A stretch of DNA of 64,000 bases, taken from contig JAIBEK010000027.1 in assembly GCA_019459145.1 (NCBI GenBank), positions 62,001 to 126,000 on the forward strand, given 5' to 3'. Source of the stretch: Arenimonas sp. (GTDB lineage: Bacteria; Pseudomonadota; Alphaproteobacteria; Rhizobiales; Rhizobiaceae). Within the stretch, counting starts at the first letter, position 1. Every line of letters begins with the position of its first letter. This document shows, one piece after another, positions 46,594 through 56,594 of the stretch. The notes beneath the pieces are model-generated. The model worked only from the letters and a program-made list of their open reading frames with translations, was not told where the DNA came from and ran no database searches. Both the position numbers and the translations under genes were made by a program.

Positions 46594-48084
46594 TCAGCGC
46601 GCCACGTCCCTGTCGAGCGGAAAGATCGGCCGCGGGATCTTCTTGTAGGGCAGTCGGGCATAGTCGAGCGTGCACAGCGCACCGCTGTCGCAGACCACGA
46701 CCTTGCTGGCGATCGGCTCGAAGGCAGCGCGGAAATGCTGCATCGATTTGAGGCCGACCACGCGCTTCTTCGCCGGATCGATGCCAAAGGCGCGGAACTG
46801 CTGCAGGTCGAGCATCTGCAACGGAACGCTGGTCACCAGCACCTCGATGCCGTCGACGACCAGCACGGCGCTGGTGCCGAAGCTCTGTTCCAGACCACCG
46901 ACCATCGGGCCATCCCCGACAAAATGACCGTCGCTGACGAGGCGAATGGTGCCGGTCACCGTCAGCGGCTCGCCGCCGAAGCGCGGGTCGGTCTTGCCGC
47001 CGATGGCGATGGTCACGGTCGCGCCCTCGCCCTTGGCGGCGAGTTCCGCTGCCGCCTCAGGATCGACCACGGGGCCGAAGGCTGCGTCATCGACACCGGC
47101 TTCGAGCATGGCCTTCAACAGGTTGGTAGAATCGCCGTAGGAGCCGCCGCCTGGGTTATCGGCATAGTCGGCGATGATCAGCGGGCCGTTCGACTTCGGG
47201 TAGGTGCGCGCCATCTCGGCAACCGTTTCCACCGGGTGGAAGGTGTTCATCACCTCATTGCGCTTTTCCCAGATGTCGGCGGCCAGCGTTTCGGCAAAGG
47301 CCTGGTGGCGTGCCGGATCACCGTCATAGGTGACGAGCACGGTCGGGCCGACCTCCGGAATGTCGGCTTCCGGGAAGGCACCGTTGATGCTGACCGCCAG
47401 GGCGCCCGGTTCGGATTTTTCATAGGCACGGGCCTTGGCGATGCGCTCGACCATGGCGCCGACATCGGTGCGGCCGCCGTTTGCTTCTTCCAGCATGGGC
47501 AGCTGGATGCGCAGCGTCTTCGGCGCGATCTCGCCCTTCATGGCGCGGTCAAGCAGCGTGCCAGCATGATAGGCCGTCTCGCGCAGGTCGATATGCGGAT
47601 AGGTCTTGTAGGAAACGAGGATCTGCGCCAGCGCGCACATGCGTTTCGTCACGTTGGCGTGCAGGTCGAGGGTGACCGCGATCGGCAGATCCGGGCCGAC
47701 GACGGCGCGCAGGCGCTCCAGCAGTTCGCCTTCGCCGTCATCCGTGTGTTCGGCCACCATGGCGCCGTGCAGGCAGAGCAGGATGCCGTCGAATTTCTCC
47801 GCCTTGGCAGCCTCGATGATCTTGCTGGTCAGGAATTCATAGGCTTCGACCGTCACCGGGCCGGACGGCTCGGTCCAGGCACTGACCGAATGGCGCATGT
47901 CCCAGCCGAATTCCCTCTGGCACACCAGAGCGCCGGCGAGGCCGGTATTCGACTGGCTGCGCTTGGCGATCGCTTCGTCGGCGAACATCAGCGTCTCGCG
48001 CTGGAACTCGGGAATGCCGGTCTTGCGAATGCTGAACGTGTTGGATTCGTGCATGAACTCGGCAGTCAAAACTTTAAACGGCAT
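46594..48084 (-). CDS. M81-family metallopeptidase, MlrC-like
   Basis: A 496-aa protein of the M81 family (microcystinase C): N-terminal DUF1485 domain with the metal-site sequences EFMHESNTF, CLHGAMVAEHTDD and VTLDLHANV, and the MlrC C-terminal domain. MlrC hydrolyses linear peptides containing unusual residues. No signal peptide, so cytoplasmic. It overlaps the ABC ATPase gene by 11 bases, linking it to peptide import. Confidence 0.92.
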   Translation of the reverse strand: MPFKVLTAEFMHESNTFSIRKTGIPEFQRETLMFADEAIAKRSQSNTGLAGALVCQREFGWDMRHSVSAWTEPSGPVTVEAYEFLTSKIIEAAKAEKFDGILLCLHGAMVAEHTDDGEGELLERLRAVVGPDLPIAVTLDLHANVTKRMCALAQILVSYKTYPHIDLRETAYHAGTLLDRAMKGEIAPKTLRIQLPMLEEANGGRTDVGAMVERIAKARAYEKSEPGALAVSINGAFPEADIPEVGPTVLVTYDGDPARHQAFAETLAADIWEKRNEVMNTFHPVETVAEMARTYPKSNGPLIIADYADNPGGGSYGDSTNLLKAMLEAGVDDAAFGPVVDPEAAAELAAKGEGATVTIAIGGKTDPRFGGEPLTVTGTIRLVSDGHFVGDGPMVGGLEQSFGTSAVLVVDGIEVLVTSVPLQMLDLQQFRAFGIDPAKKRVVGLKSMQHFRAAFEPIASKVVVCDSGALCTLDYARLPYKKIPRPIFPLDRDVAR

Positions 48085-49066
48085 TCTCAGTCTCCAGTAT
48101 GGTGGGTGCTAGGCCCTTGACGTGGCAGGCCACGGCATGGGTTCCGGACAGGGAATTCAGGTGAGGCAATTGGCTGAGGCAGCGATCCTCCACGAGCGGG
48201 CAGCGGCTGGCAAAGGCGCAGCCCCTGGGCTCGTCATAGCCGCTCGGGATCTCGCCACGGATACGAGGAATGTCGCGGCGATTGTGGGGATCGGGCACGA
48301 AGGCGCTGTCGAGCAGGGCCACCGTGTAGGGATGGGTCGGCGTTGCGCCCCGCGGCAGCACTTCCACGATGCGACCGAGATACATCACCAGGATGCGGTC
48401 GCAGAAATACTGGACCAGCGCCAGATCGTGCGAGATGAACACATAAGTGAGGTCCAGCCGGTCACGCAGATCCTGCAGCAGGTTGATGACCTGCGCCTGG
48501 ATCGAAACGTCAAGGGAGGCGGTCGGCTCATCGAGCACGACCAGCGACGGATTGAGCGCCAGCGCCCGGGCGATGCCGACGCGCTGCTTCTGCCCGCCGG
48601 ACAGCTGGTGTTGGTAGCTCTCGGCGAGGTGGCTCGGCAGGGAGACCATAGCGAGGAGTTCTGAGACTTTCGCATCGCGCTCGGCCCGGCTCATGCGGAT
48701 GCCCTGGACATCGAGGGGCTCGAGCAAGGCATCGCGGATCGACTGGCGCGGATCGATCGAGGAATAGGGATCCTGGAAGACCATCTGGAAGCGGCGGCGC
48801 AGGCGGCTGAGCGCACGGCCCCTGAGCGGGCGGATGTTCTGGCCGTCGAACAGGATTTCGCCGGCGCTCGGCTCGATCAGACGGGACACCAGACGGGCCA
48901 GCGTGGACTTGCCACAGCCAGACTCGCCGACGACGCCGAGGATCTCGCCACGCTCGAGATCGAAGGACACGTCGGTGACGGCACGGAAGCGGCGTTTCTT
49001 GGCAAACAGGCCACCACCACTGGAAAAGACGCGGGAGAGCGATCGTATGGAAAGGAGCGGGGTCAT
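48074..49066 (-). CDS. dipeptide-type ABC ATPase, OppF/DppF
   Basis: A 330-aa ATPase of the peptide/nickel importer group: Walker A GESGCGKST, signature LSGGQKQRV, Walker B VVLDEPTASLD, and the C-terminal oligo_HPY region with a cysteine motif (CAFASRCP...C...C) typical of an Fe-S cluster. ATG 49066 overlaps the OppD stop (ATGA). Confidence 0.94.
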   Translation of the reverse strand: MTPLLSIRSLSRVFSSGGGLFAKKRRFRAVTDVSFDLERGEILGVVGESGCGKSTLARLVSRLIEPSAGEILFDGQNIRPLRGRALSRLRRRFQMVFQDPYSSIDPRQSIRDALLEPLDVQGIRMSRAERDAKVSELLAMVSLPSHLAESYQHQLSGGQKQRVGIARALALNPSLVVLDEPTASLDVSIQAQVINLLQDLRDRLDLTYVFISHDLALVQYFCDRILVMYLGRIVEVLPRGATPTHPYTVALLDSAFVPDPHNRRDIPRIRGEIPSGYDEPRGCAFASRCPLVEDRCLSQLPHLNSLSGTHAVACHVKGLAPTILETENAV

Positions 49067-50025
49067 GCGCTCTCTCCCGACGCCAAGAAGCAGGCGACGG
49101 AGCGGCCGGCCTCGATCACGCTCGGTGGGCTTGCGCTGCGGCAGACCTCGATCGCCCGCGGGCAGCGCGGATTGAAGCGGCAGCCAGCAGGCATTGCGCT
49201 TGCCGGCGGCACCATGCCGGGAATGCCGGCAAGGCTGCGCGGCGCCATGCCGGGCTGCGGGATGCAGCCGATCAGCGCGCGGGTATAGGGATGGCGCGGC
49301 GCATCGAAGATGGCGTTGACCTGGCCGTATTCGACCACCTTGCCGCAATACATGACCGCCACCTCGTCGCAGGTCTGGGCGACGACGCCCATGTCGTGGG
49401 TGATGAGGATGAGGCCCAGACCCTTTTCCTGAACCAGCTCCGAGAGCAGCGCGATGATCTGCGCCTGGACGGTGACGTCCAGCGCAGTGGTCGGTTCGTC
49501 GGCAATCAGCAGATCCGGATCGCCGGCCAGCGCCATGGCGATGACAATGCGTTGGCGAAGCCCGCCCGAAAGCTGGTGCGGGAAAAGGTCATAGGTCATT
49601 TCCGGCGAGGGAATGCGCATGCGCGCCATCAGGCCGATGGTCTTTTCCTTGGCCGCCTTGCTGTCGAGCTTCAGGTGCAGTTCGGCTACCTGATCGATCT
49701 GGCGACCGACACGCATCACCGGATCGAGCGATGTCATAGGGTTCTGGGTGATGAGGGCGATCCGCCCGCCGCGCAGGTTGCGGTAGTCCCTTTCGCCGAT
49801 CGTCGTCAGGTCGGTTCCGTCGAAGAGGATGCTGCCGGACTTGATGCGTCCGCCCATTAGCGGCAGGAGCCCCATGACGCTCATGGCGGTCATCGACTTG
49901 CCGGAGCCGGATTCGCCGACCAGGCCGAGAATGCGGCCGCGATCGACGGCGATATCGACGCCCGCCAGCGGTTCGAGCGGACCAAAACCGATATGCAGCT
50001 GCTCGACTTTGAGAAGGGGCGCCAT
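49063..50025 (-). CDS. dipeptide-type ABC ATPase, OppD/DppD
   Basis: A 320-aa ATPase: Walker [10 protein letters not shown], signature LSGGLRQRI, Walker [12 protein letters not shown], and the C-terminal [14 protein letters not shown] cysteine motif. Its first base overlaps the end of the permease gene. Partner of the OppF-type ATPase. Confidence 0.95.
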   Translation of the reverse strand: MAPLLKVEQLHIGFGPLEPLAGVDIAVDRGRILGLVGESGSGKSMTAMSVMGLLPLMGGRIKSGSILFDGTDLTTIGERDYRNLRGGRIALITQNPMTSLDPVMRVGRQIDQVAELHLKLDSKAAKEKTIGLMARMRIPSPEMTYDLFPHQLSGGLRQRIVIAMALAGDPDLLIADEPTTALDVTVQAQIIALLSELVQEKGLGLILITHDMGVVAQTCDEVAVMYCGKVVEYGQVNAIFDAPRHPYTRALIGCIPQPGMAPRSLAGIPGMVPPASAMPAGCRFNPRCPRAIEVCRSASPPSVIEAGRSVACFLASGESA

Positions 50026-50888
50026 CAGCTTCTCATCCTAGCCTTGACGTCGAGGGACTTCAGTACGCCCTGACCGAACAGATTGATGAAGATCACCGAA
50101 GCGGCAACGAAGATGCCGGGCCAGAGGATGACCCACGGCGCGTTGAAGAGCTGGGCCGAGCCCGTGCTCATCATGCCGCCCCAGCTAGGAACCGGCGGCT
50201 GTGCACCCATGCCGAAGAAGCCGAGGGTTGCCTCGAGCAGTATAGCATTGCCGGTCGACAGCATGGCGACGACGACAACGGGGGCGATCGCATTGGGCAG
50301 CAGCCGGCGCATCATGATGTGCAGCGGGCCGGCGCCCATGCTGCGGCTCGCCTCGACGAAGGTCTGGCGCTTCAGCGTGATGATCTGGGTGCGCGTCAGC
50401 CGGGTGAACTGAGCGAGATAGGCAATCGCGATGGCAAGAACCGTACTGCCAGAACCGGGGCCTAAGATCGCAACGATCAGGAGCGCCAGCAGGATTTCCG
50501 GGAAGCACCAGGTGAGGTCGACAGCGGACATCATTAATCGGTCAAAGCGTCCGCCGAGATAGCCGCAGACGGCGCCGATCAGGATGCCGCCGAGTAGCGA
50601 CAGGGTGATCGACACGACGGCTACACTCAGTGACGTGCGGGCGCCGTAGATCACGCGGGAGAGAATATCGCGACCGAATTCGTCAGTGCCGAACCAGTGC
50701 ATGACCGAGGGCGCCTGGTTGGCGATCGAGAGATTTTGCGCGTCATAGGCATAGGGCGACAGCCAGGGGGCACCGATCGCGGCGATGGCGAGCCCGACAA
50801 GAGCGATGCCAGACAGTGCAGCGCCCGGCGTGGGGGACAGCGCCGCGAGGCGCGACAGAATGGAGGCCGGATGAGTGCGCGAGGTCAT
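50025..50888 (-). CDS. dipeptide-type ABC permease, DppC/OppC
   Basis: A 287-aa permease with an N-terminal OppC_N segment, six spans and the DppC motif HWFGTDEFGRDILSRVIYGAR, plus EAA-like loop FVEASRSMGAGPLHIMMRR. Overlaps the DppB stop by four bases. Confidence 0.95.
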   Translation of the reverse strand: MTSRTHPASILSRLAALSPTPGAALSGIALVGLAIAAIGAPWLSPYAYDAQNLSIANQAPSVMHWFGTDEFGRDILSRVIYGARTSLSVAVVSITLSLLGGILIGAVCGYLGGRFDRLMMSAVDLTWCFPEILLALLIVAILGPGSGSTVLAIAIAYLAQFTRLTRTQIITLKRQTFVEASRSMGAGPLHIMMRRLLPNAIAPVVVVAMLSTGNAILLEATLGFFGMGAQPPVPSWGGMMSTGSAQLFNAPWVILWPGIFVAASVIFINLFGQGVLKSLDVKARMRS

Positions 50889-51814
50889 GCTGCGGCTTCT
50901 TCCCGCTGGCGCGGATCCATGGCAGCCTGCAGAAGATCGCCGATCAGCGTGCCGAGCATGACCGCCACGGCAAGAAACAGTAGACAGCCCTGGATCAGCG
51001 GATAGTCCCGTTGGCCGAGTGCGCGGATCAGCAGGGAGCCGAGGCCGGGGCGGGCAAAGACATATTCGACCGTCACCGAGCCGCCGACGATCAGGCCGAT
51101 GCGAAGGCTCAGAATTGTGACGACGGGGATTAGCGCATGGCGCAGCACATGGGCGATCTGGATGCGAAGGCGCGACAGGCCCTTGGCATGCAGCAGCATG
51201 ACGAAATCCTCGCGCGCCGTCTCGATCATCGCGACTCGCGTGACCTGCGCAACAAGCGCCATGCCGCCAAGGCCGACGGTCAGGACCGGAAGGATGAGGG
51301 AAGTCCAGTGGCGCGCGCCCGAGACCGGAACCCAGCCGAGCTGAACGGCAAAAAGCATGATCATCAGCAGGCCGAGCCAGAAGGTGGGCACGGTGGACCC
51401 AAGCAGCGACAGCCCCATCAGAGAATGGTCGACGAAACGGTCACGATAGGTGGCGGCGAGCGCGCCGGCGACGATGCCGAACACGGCGGAGAAGGCGAGC
51501 GCCCAGGTTCCGAGCGCCAGACTCGGAGCCAGATTGGCGAGGATGAGGTCGGCCACGGGGCGGCGCATGACGATCGCCGTCCCGAGGTCACCCTGGGCGA
51601 CATTGCCGAGCCAGGTGAGATATTGCTCGACAATGCTCCGGTCCAACCCGTAGCGGGCGACGATCGCCGCCCGCTGGTCGGGTGAGGAGCCGGTCCTGAT
51701 CAGATTGTCCACCGGATCACCCGGCACGAGATGGACGATCAGGAAGACCACGCCGGAGACGACGAAGAAGACCGGTATCATCGCAAGGAGGCGTCTGAGC
51801 GCATAACCCATCAT
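50885..51814 (-). CDS. dipeptide-type ABC permease, DppB/OppB
   Basis: A 309-aa permease starting MMGYALRRLLAMIPVFFVVS with six spans, the conserved HLVPGDPV and EAA-like loop EDFVMLLHAKGLSRLRI. ATG 51814 or 51811 follows the binding-protein stop by about 20 bp. The open frame extends further back, but inside the upstream gene. Confidence 0.94.
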   Translation of the reverse strand: MMGYALRRLLAMIPVFFVVSGVVFLIVHLVPGDPVDNLIRTGSSPDQRAAIVARYGLDRSIVEQYLTWLGNVAQGDLGTAIVMRRPVADLILANLAPSLALGTWALAFSAVFGIVAGALAATYRDRFVDHSLMGLSLLGSTVPTFWLGLLMIMLFAVQLGWVPVSGARHWTSLILPVLTVGLGGMALVAQVTRVAMIETAREDFVMLLHAKGLSRLRIQIAHVLRHALIPVVTILSLRIGLIVGGSVTVEYVFARPGLGSLLIRALGQRDYPLIQGCLLFLAVAVMLGTLIGDLLQAAMDPRQREEAAA

Positions 51815-51833
51815 ATCCGTCGTCCCCGAACCA

Positions 51834-53420
51834 TCATTCCTTGACTTCGATGTCGAGGACGGTCTGTGCGGAGAACTGCGGGCCGTCGATTTTCCCCGGG
51901 ACGATGACGCGATCCTTGTTGAAGGCAAGCGTCTGGACCGGTTCGTAGATCGGCGCGAAGGGATATTGGCTCAGCACATATTCATGATAGGCAACGAAGT
52001 TGGCGATGCGCTCTTCCGGGGTCTTTGAACCGGTGAGAGCCTTGACGCGCAGTTCGTCAGCCTTGGGGTCCTTCCACATCGAGACGTTGGGGTATCCCAG
52101 ACGCTCGCCGGAGAAGAACCAGTCGAGAATATCGGCATTGTTCCAGCCGTAGCTGCGGACTGCGAGTTGCTGGGTGCCCTTCTTGTATTCGGCGCGGATT
52201 GAGCTCGTGTCGAAAACTGTAATTTCCGCATTGATGCCGACCGCCTTCAATTGCGCCTGGATGACCTCCGTGAGGCGCTTGAACTCGGTGTCGCTCTGGG
52301 TCCAGAGCGTAACATTCAAAGGCTTGCCGTCCTTCGAACGGCTGCCGTCTGTGGCGGCCGTCCATCCAGCCTCTTCAAGCAAAATCTTGGCCTGTTCGGG
52401 GTCATAGGAAATGTCGAACTTCGGGTCGACCTTGGATTCCGGTAGCGAGGCGATCAGGAAGTTGTGGGCAGCGAGACCCTGGCCGCCGAACAGCTTGTCG
52501 AGGATCTCCTGTTGGTTGACGGCGAGCGCCGTCGCCTTGCGGACCTTAAGGTCGGTGAAGGGCTCGACCGTGGTATTGATCGGCATGTAGAAGATGCCAA
52601 AGCCCGACTGGCTCTGCACGGTGGCATTTTCCAGTGTTGCATATTGTGGCAGGATATCGCTCGGGACGTCGATGACGACATCGACGCCACCGGTTTTCAG
52701 TTCCAGGAAGCTGGTCGAGGAATCGGCGATTTCGCGTAGCGTCAGGCGATCGATCTTGGCCGGACCCTTGTTTTGCGATGCAGCGCTACCCCAGGTGTAG
52801 TCATCATTGCGCACGAGAACGGATTCCACGCCCGTGGTAAAGCTCTCCAGCTTGTAGGGTCCGGTGCCGACAGCGACTGTTACACCATAATTCGTGCCTT
52901 CGGCGTCATAGGCCTTCGGGCTTGGAACGCCCATGAAGCCGCTCGACATGTTGTAGAGAAGGTTGGCATCAGGGTGCTTCATCAGGAAGCGCACGGTCAG
53001 GTCGTCGACCACTTCCACCTTGTCGATGGCGCCGACCAGGTACTCGTTCTCGGTGCCGGCGAATTTCGGGATCCACCAGGCGATCGTCTCGGCGTTGAAT
53101 GGCTCGCCGTCATGGAACTTGACGCCCTCCTTGAGGTGGAAGGTCCAGGTCATTCCATCGGGCGACGTTTCCCAGCTGGTCGCCAGATGCGGGTAGAAGC
53201 CCTGGTCCGCGCCCTGCACGACCAGCCGGTCATAAACCAGAGCATGGGCCAGAGTCACCAAGGTGCCGCGGATCGGATCGAGGGCCGGAGCGCCAGCTTC
53301 AGAAGCCGGCAACACGAAGACGGCTTCCCCTGCCATGAGTGCCGATGCCGGCATCACGCTGCCGCAAGCGAGCGTCAGCGCCACCATAGTGCCTTTGAAT
53401 TCCCATTTCATTTTTGTCAT
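51834..53420 (-). CDS. peptide/opine-type ABC substrate-binding protein (family 5)
   Basis: A 528-aa SBP_bac_5 protein with a signal peptide (about 30 residues, cleaved near ALMAGE) and the family's TSWETSPDGMTWTFHLKEGVKFHDGEPFNA region (seen in two parts, TSWETSPDGMTWTF and LKEGVKFHDGEPFN). It binds peptides, opines or similar compounds. Start at 53420 or at the second Met 53411. The gene follows the RpiR regulator by about 50 bp. Confidence 0.94.
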   Translation of the reverse strand: MTKMKWEFKGTMVALTLACGSVMPASALMAGEAVFVLPASEAGAPALDPIRGTLVTLAHALVYDRLVVQGADQGFYPHLATSWETSPDGMTWTFHLKEGVKFHDGEPFNAETIAWWIPKFAGTENEYLVGAIDKVEVVDDLTVRFLMKHPDANLLYNMSSGFMGVPSPKAYDAEGTNYGVTVAVGTGPYKLESFTTGVESVLVRNDDYTWGSAASQNKGPAKIDRLTLREIADSSTSFLELKTGGVDVVIDVPSDILPQYATLENATVQSQSGFGIFYMPINTTVEPFTDLKVRKATALAVNQQEILDKLFGGQGLAAHNFLIASLPESKVDPKFDISYDPEQAKILLEEAGWTAATDGSRSKDGKPLNVTLWTQSDTEFKRLTEVIQAQLKAVGINAEITVFDTSSIRAEYKKGTQQLAVRSYGWNNADILDWFFSGERLGYPNVSMWKDPKADELRVKALTGSKTPEERIANFVAYHEYVLSQYPFAPIYEPVQTLAFNKDRVIVPGKIDGPQFSAQTVLDIEVKE

Positions 53421-53472
53421 CGTCTGCGTTCCCCTTTTTTAGCTTTGCATGACGGGTGAAGGTTAGGCTCGG

Positions 53473-54342
53473 TCAGTCTTCCAGGGCGCCTCCGGCATAG
53501 CCCGTGAAGGTCTTGTAGCAACTGAACATCTGGCCGAGCCGGTTCTCAACCTCGGCTCCCAGTTGAGTGAATACGCCGTTGATGGCGAGTTGCACGAGGG
53601 AGACAAGCGGGCTTAGAGAATCCCAGAACTGGTTCAGCGCCGTCGGGACAGCGAAGACTTCGCTGGAAACCGACGTCGCCCAATCGCAATAGGTGTCGGT
53701 GAGTATGGTAACCGGAATGCCCTTTTCGTGGGCCGCCTCGGCCAACATCTTGCTCTGGCGCGAATAGCGGCGGGTATCGATCACCACCAACATGATTCCG
53801 GTCGGATCCGTCAGCAGCACATCGACGAAGTTGCCGGCGGCTACATCGACGATATGAACCTCGTCACGCAGATACTGGAGCTGATGGGCCAGCACGGCGG
53901 CGACGCCACGCTCCGTTTGGAAGCCGGCGCAGTAGACCTTGCGAGCCGTGCTGAGACGCGCAATGAAACGGTCGAATTCCGGTGTCTGAGCCAGCTCGTA
54001 GACTCGTACGAGCGCGCCGATCTCCATCTCGAGGCCGGCCGCCAACTGGTCGTCATCGGACCGGGCGCGAGTGGCAAAATCCTTCAGCCGGTCGCCGACC
54101 AGCCAGGGGCTGTCGCCGAAATCATCCTTCAGGTCGGCCTTGAGTTCCTTGAAGTGATTGTAGCCGATGGAGCGGCAGAAGCGGCCGACCGTCATCTCGC
54201 CGACGCCGACCTTGGTCGCAATGCTAGCGGCTGTCTCGAATGGCAGCTCGCTCAAGTTCGACAGCATGTATGTAGCGATCGCTCGCCCCGCGGCCGTCGA
54301 ATTCTCCAGACTGTTGAGCAAGCGTTCTTTGACCGTCGCCAT
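53473..54342 (-). CDS. MurR/RpiR-family regulator
   Basis: A 289-aa regulator: HTH_6 domain (about 1-77; AASIATKVGVGEMTVGRFCRSIGY) and SIS phosphosugar-binding domain (about 125-250; VYCAGFQTERGVAAVLAHQL, LLVVIDTRRYSRQ). It heads the operon of peptide-type transporter, MlrC and oxidase. RpiR proteins often sense sugar phosphates or amino-sugar derivatives, which hints at a muropeptide- or amadori-like substrate; this is inference. Confidence 0.93.
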   Translation of the reverse strand: MATVKERLLNSLENSTAAGRAIATYMLSNLSELPFETAASIATKVGVGEMTVGRFCRSIGYNHFKELKADLKDDFGDSPWLVGDRLKDFATRARSDDDQLAAGLEMEIGALVRVYELAQTPEFDRFIARLSTARKVYCAGFQTERGVAAVLAHQLQYLRDEVHIVDVAAGNFVDVLLTDPTGIMLVVIDTRRYSRQSKMLAEAAHEKGIPVTILTDTYCDWATSVSSEVFAVPTALNQFWDSLSPLVSLVQLAINGVFTQLGAEVENRLGQMFSCYKTFTGYAGGALED

Positions 54343-54363
54343 TTCGTTCTCACATCGAGAATG

Positions 54364-54405
54364 ATAGTTTTATATCTCTGATTAAGAATGGTATAGTTTA
54401 ATATC
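54364..54405. promoter_or_regulatory. direct repeats upstream of the RpiR gene
   Basis: ATAGTTTTATATC (54364-54376) and ATAGTTTAATATC (54393-54405) match at 12 of 13 bases and are 29 bases apart (start to start), about three helical turns, on an AT-rich patch just before the RpiR start. This is the arrangement expected of a regulator operator. Confidence 0.65.
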
Positions 54406-54578
54406 ACCACGTCAAGGGCGCGCATGAAATCAGCTGATAGAAGCATGGACCGCGAAAACTAATGGTTGCCAGCACCGATCGCCATCGGGAGAGTCTTGAG
54501 CGTATCCGGCACGCGCTTGACGGCCTCGGCAGTAGCCGCCGCGTTTTCGGGTCAATCGTTTCGCCGGGATCCTGATAG

Positions 54579-54672
54579 GGGTGAGGACGGAACGGTGGAG
54601 TTAACGAACCGGACCGAGGGTGGCCTGCGGGCGACAGTCACGCTACGAGGCGTGGCTGCTCGGGAAGGATGA
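54579..54672 (+). pseudogene. possible histidine kinase C-terminal remnant
   Basis: The end of a plus-strand frame reads GTVELTNRTEGGLRATVTL, matching the last beta strands of HATPase_c domains in sensor kinases (G-x-(I/V)-x-L-x-N-R-x-x-G-G-L pattern). Nothing upstream carries the N-, G1- or G2-boxes, so at most a short remnant remains. It lies beside metal-transport remnants. Confidence 0.4.
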
Positions 54673-54688
54673 CGCGGCCCAATTCTGG

Positions 54689-55400
54689 TCAGGCGATCGA
54701 ATCTAGCGCGACGCCCACCATGACCAGGCCGGCTGATATCGCCAGCACTTTTGAGACGCGGCCTAGGCAATTTTCTTTCTCATTGAATGCCTTGTCAAAA
54801 GCGACCCTGAAGGCGTTGGCGGCTATCGCCACAGCAGACAGTGTTGCGGCAACACCGGCGAGCATCGGCGCGGCAAACACAAGGCCCAGCGCGGGTACGC
54901 CGCGAGCAGTCGCATAGGTCATGACGAACAGGGTCAGCGGAAAGGGAATGAGACCCGCTACAAAGCCGAAGCTGGCCCCCTTTCGGCGCCCATGGCCGTG
55001 GCGCGCGGCACTTATGCCCCGCCAGATCATCCAGAGGCCGATCAAACCGATGAGGCCACGGCTCAGGTGCTCAAGCAGAGGCGAAGATCCGGGCCCCGAG
55101 CCGCCAAACATGTAATCGATGACCGGGAGTGACAGAAGAACGATCAGCACCGAGATGGAAATATGCGTTGCGGCGAGCACGAAGGCGGTCACTAGCGCAC
55201 TCCGCATGCCACCCGACGAACTTGCGACAAAGGTCACAAGCTGATGCTTGCTGTGGCCCGGCATCAGGGCATGGACAGCACCCAGCACCAGCCCCCGGGG
55301 CCAAGGAAGGCAAGCAGTGCAGTAGCCCGCCACCACCCGCCAATGTGCGCACACGCTCCCCGAAGGGGAGATAGGTCTCTTTCTGGAAATCAATGATCCA
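54689..55400 (-). pseudogene. NicO/RcnA-type nickel/cobalt transporter, frameshifted
   Basis: The distal part is a clean NicO transporter: GLVLGAVHALMPGHSKHQL with the HxxxGH motif, then six hydrophobic segments to the stop. Upstream codons (FQKETYLPFGERVRTLAGGGGLL) are in another frame, with the change near 55310-55325, and the gene has no own start: it abuts a copper-ATPase fragment. Ni/Co export is therefore probably lost. Confidence 0.8.
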
Positions 55401-55402
55401 GC

Positions 55403-55665
55403 CCGCGCCTTTTCCGACGCCGACCATGATCGACATGGGGGTCGCCAGTCCCAGCGCGCAAGGACATGCGATGATGAGAACCGCAACGGCGGCAACAAGC
55501 CCGTGGGCGAACCGCGGCTCCGGACCAAGCCAGACCCAGAGAAACAAGGACGCCAAGGCAATCAGAAGCACGATTGGAACGAACCAGCCGGAAACCTGGT
55601 CGTCGAGCTGCTGGATGGGTGCGCGGGACCTTTGCAGCCTCGCCACATTCGCTTGAATAGCCGCA
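55403..55665 (-). pseudogene. copper-type P1B ATPase internal fragment
   Basis: About 85 codons encode the middle of a CopA-type pump: QRSRAPIQQLDDQVSGWFVP, the transmembrane metal site IIACPCALGLATPMSIMVGV with the CPC motif, and GKGA. Neither the actuator N-terminus nor the phosphorylation domain (DKTGTLT) is present. It is fused to NicO sequence at about 55400, marking a recombination joint. Confidence 0.85.
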
Positions 55666-55823
55666 CAAGCACAATAGCATCTTCCAGGGCCTATGCTAAT
55701 GCGCGAACCGGAGGCCGGCGCTGGCATCGCCCAAACCTTCGCCCTGTTCAAGAACCCCGATCAGCCGCGATCTGAAGTCGTCATCCGCGCGGGCAAACCG
55801 GGTGCTTCCCGATCGAACTACAG

Positions 55824-56594
55824 CTATCGCGCAAGGAAACCGCCGTCGATTGGCAGGGTATGCCCGGTGATCATCGCGCTTTGCGCGCCAAGCAGGAAGG
55901 CTACGCCATGCGCCACCTCCTCGGGTCTGGCGATCCTTCCAAGCGGCGTGACCTCGGCGATCTTGCGCATCGCGTCGGGGTCGGCCTTCAGCGCCCCGAT
56001 GAACGGGGTATCGACCCATGTCGGCGCCACGGAATTCACCCGGATGCCATGCGGCGCCCATTCGCAGGCCATCGCCCGCGTCATGTTGACGATCGCGCCC
56101 TTGGTCGCGTGATAGGCAAGGTTCGGGTAAAGTCCGCCGCCTGACAGGCCCATGATCGAGCCCAGATGGACGATCCGTCCCTTGACTCCGCGCTCCAGCA
56201 TTTCCCGCACGATGATGCGCGAGGCGAGGAACACCGAGGTCATGTTGACGTCCAGGCTGCGCTGCCAATTCCCCACCGGTTGGGTGACAGCATCCTCGCG
56301 CGGAGAGATACCAGTCGCGGTCACCAGCATATCGACACGCCCGAAGGCCGCAAGCGTCATGGCGTGAGCGGCTTCGACCTCCGTCTCAAGCGTCAAATCA
56401 CCGGCGTGAACGCAACAGTCTATCCCTTGCGCCGACAGGTCGGCCGCGATCGCGTCAAGCGCGGTGCGGTTCAGGTCCCAAAGCGCGATCCGCGCACCGG
56501 ATCGGCCCATGAGGAGGCCGATCGCTGCCCCGATCGCGCCGGCGCCACCGGTGATCACGACAACCTGACCCTTGAAAGGACTGTCTTCCATCAT
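55824..56594 (-). CDS. SDR-family oxidoreductase
   Basis: A 256-aa short-chain dehydrogenase: cofactor motif ITGGAGAIGAAIG, Ser in HLGSIMG, YHATK for Tyr/Lys. ATG 56594 overlaps the aldolase stop (ATGA), so it is the last gene of the ring-cleavage operon; ATG 56591 is an alternative start. It could reduce or oxidise a hydroxy/keto intermediate of that pathway. Confidence 0.93.
   Translation of the reverse strand: MMEDSPFKGQVVVITGGAGAIGAAIGLLMGRSGARIALWDLNRTALDAIAADLSAQGIDCCVHAGDLTLETEVEAAHAMTLAAFGRVDMLVTATGISPREDAVTQPVGNWQRSLDVNMTSVFLASRIIVREMLERGVKGRIVHLGSIMGLSGGGLYPNLAYHATKGAIVNMTRAMACEWAPHGIRVNSVAPTWVDTPFIGALKADPDAMRKIAEVTPLGRIARPEEVAHGVAFLLGAQSAMITGHTLPIDGGFLAR

Noticed and set aside
46450-48120. 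556-aa plus-strand open frame opposite the M81 peptidase
   Set aside because: Complementary to a well-supported gene; composition and lack of motifs mark it as a shadow frame.
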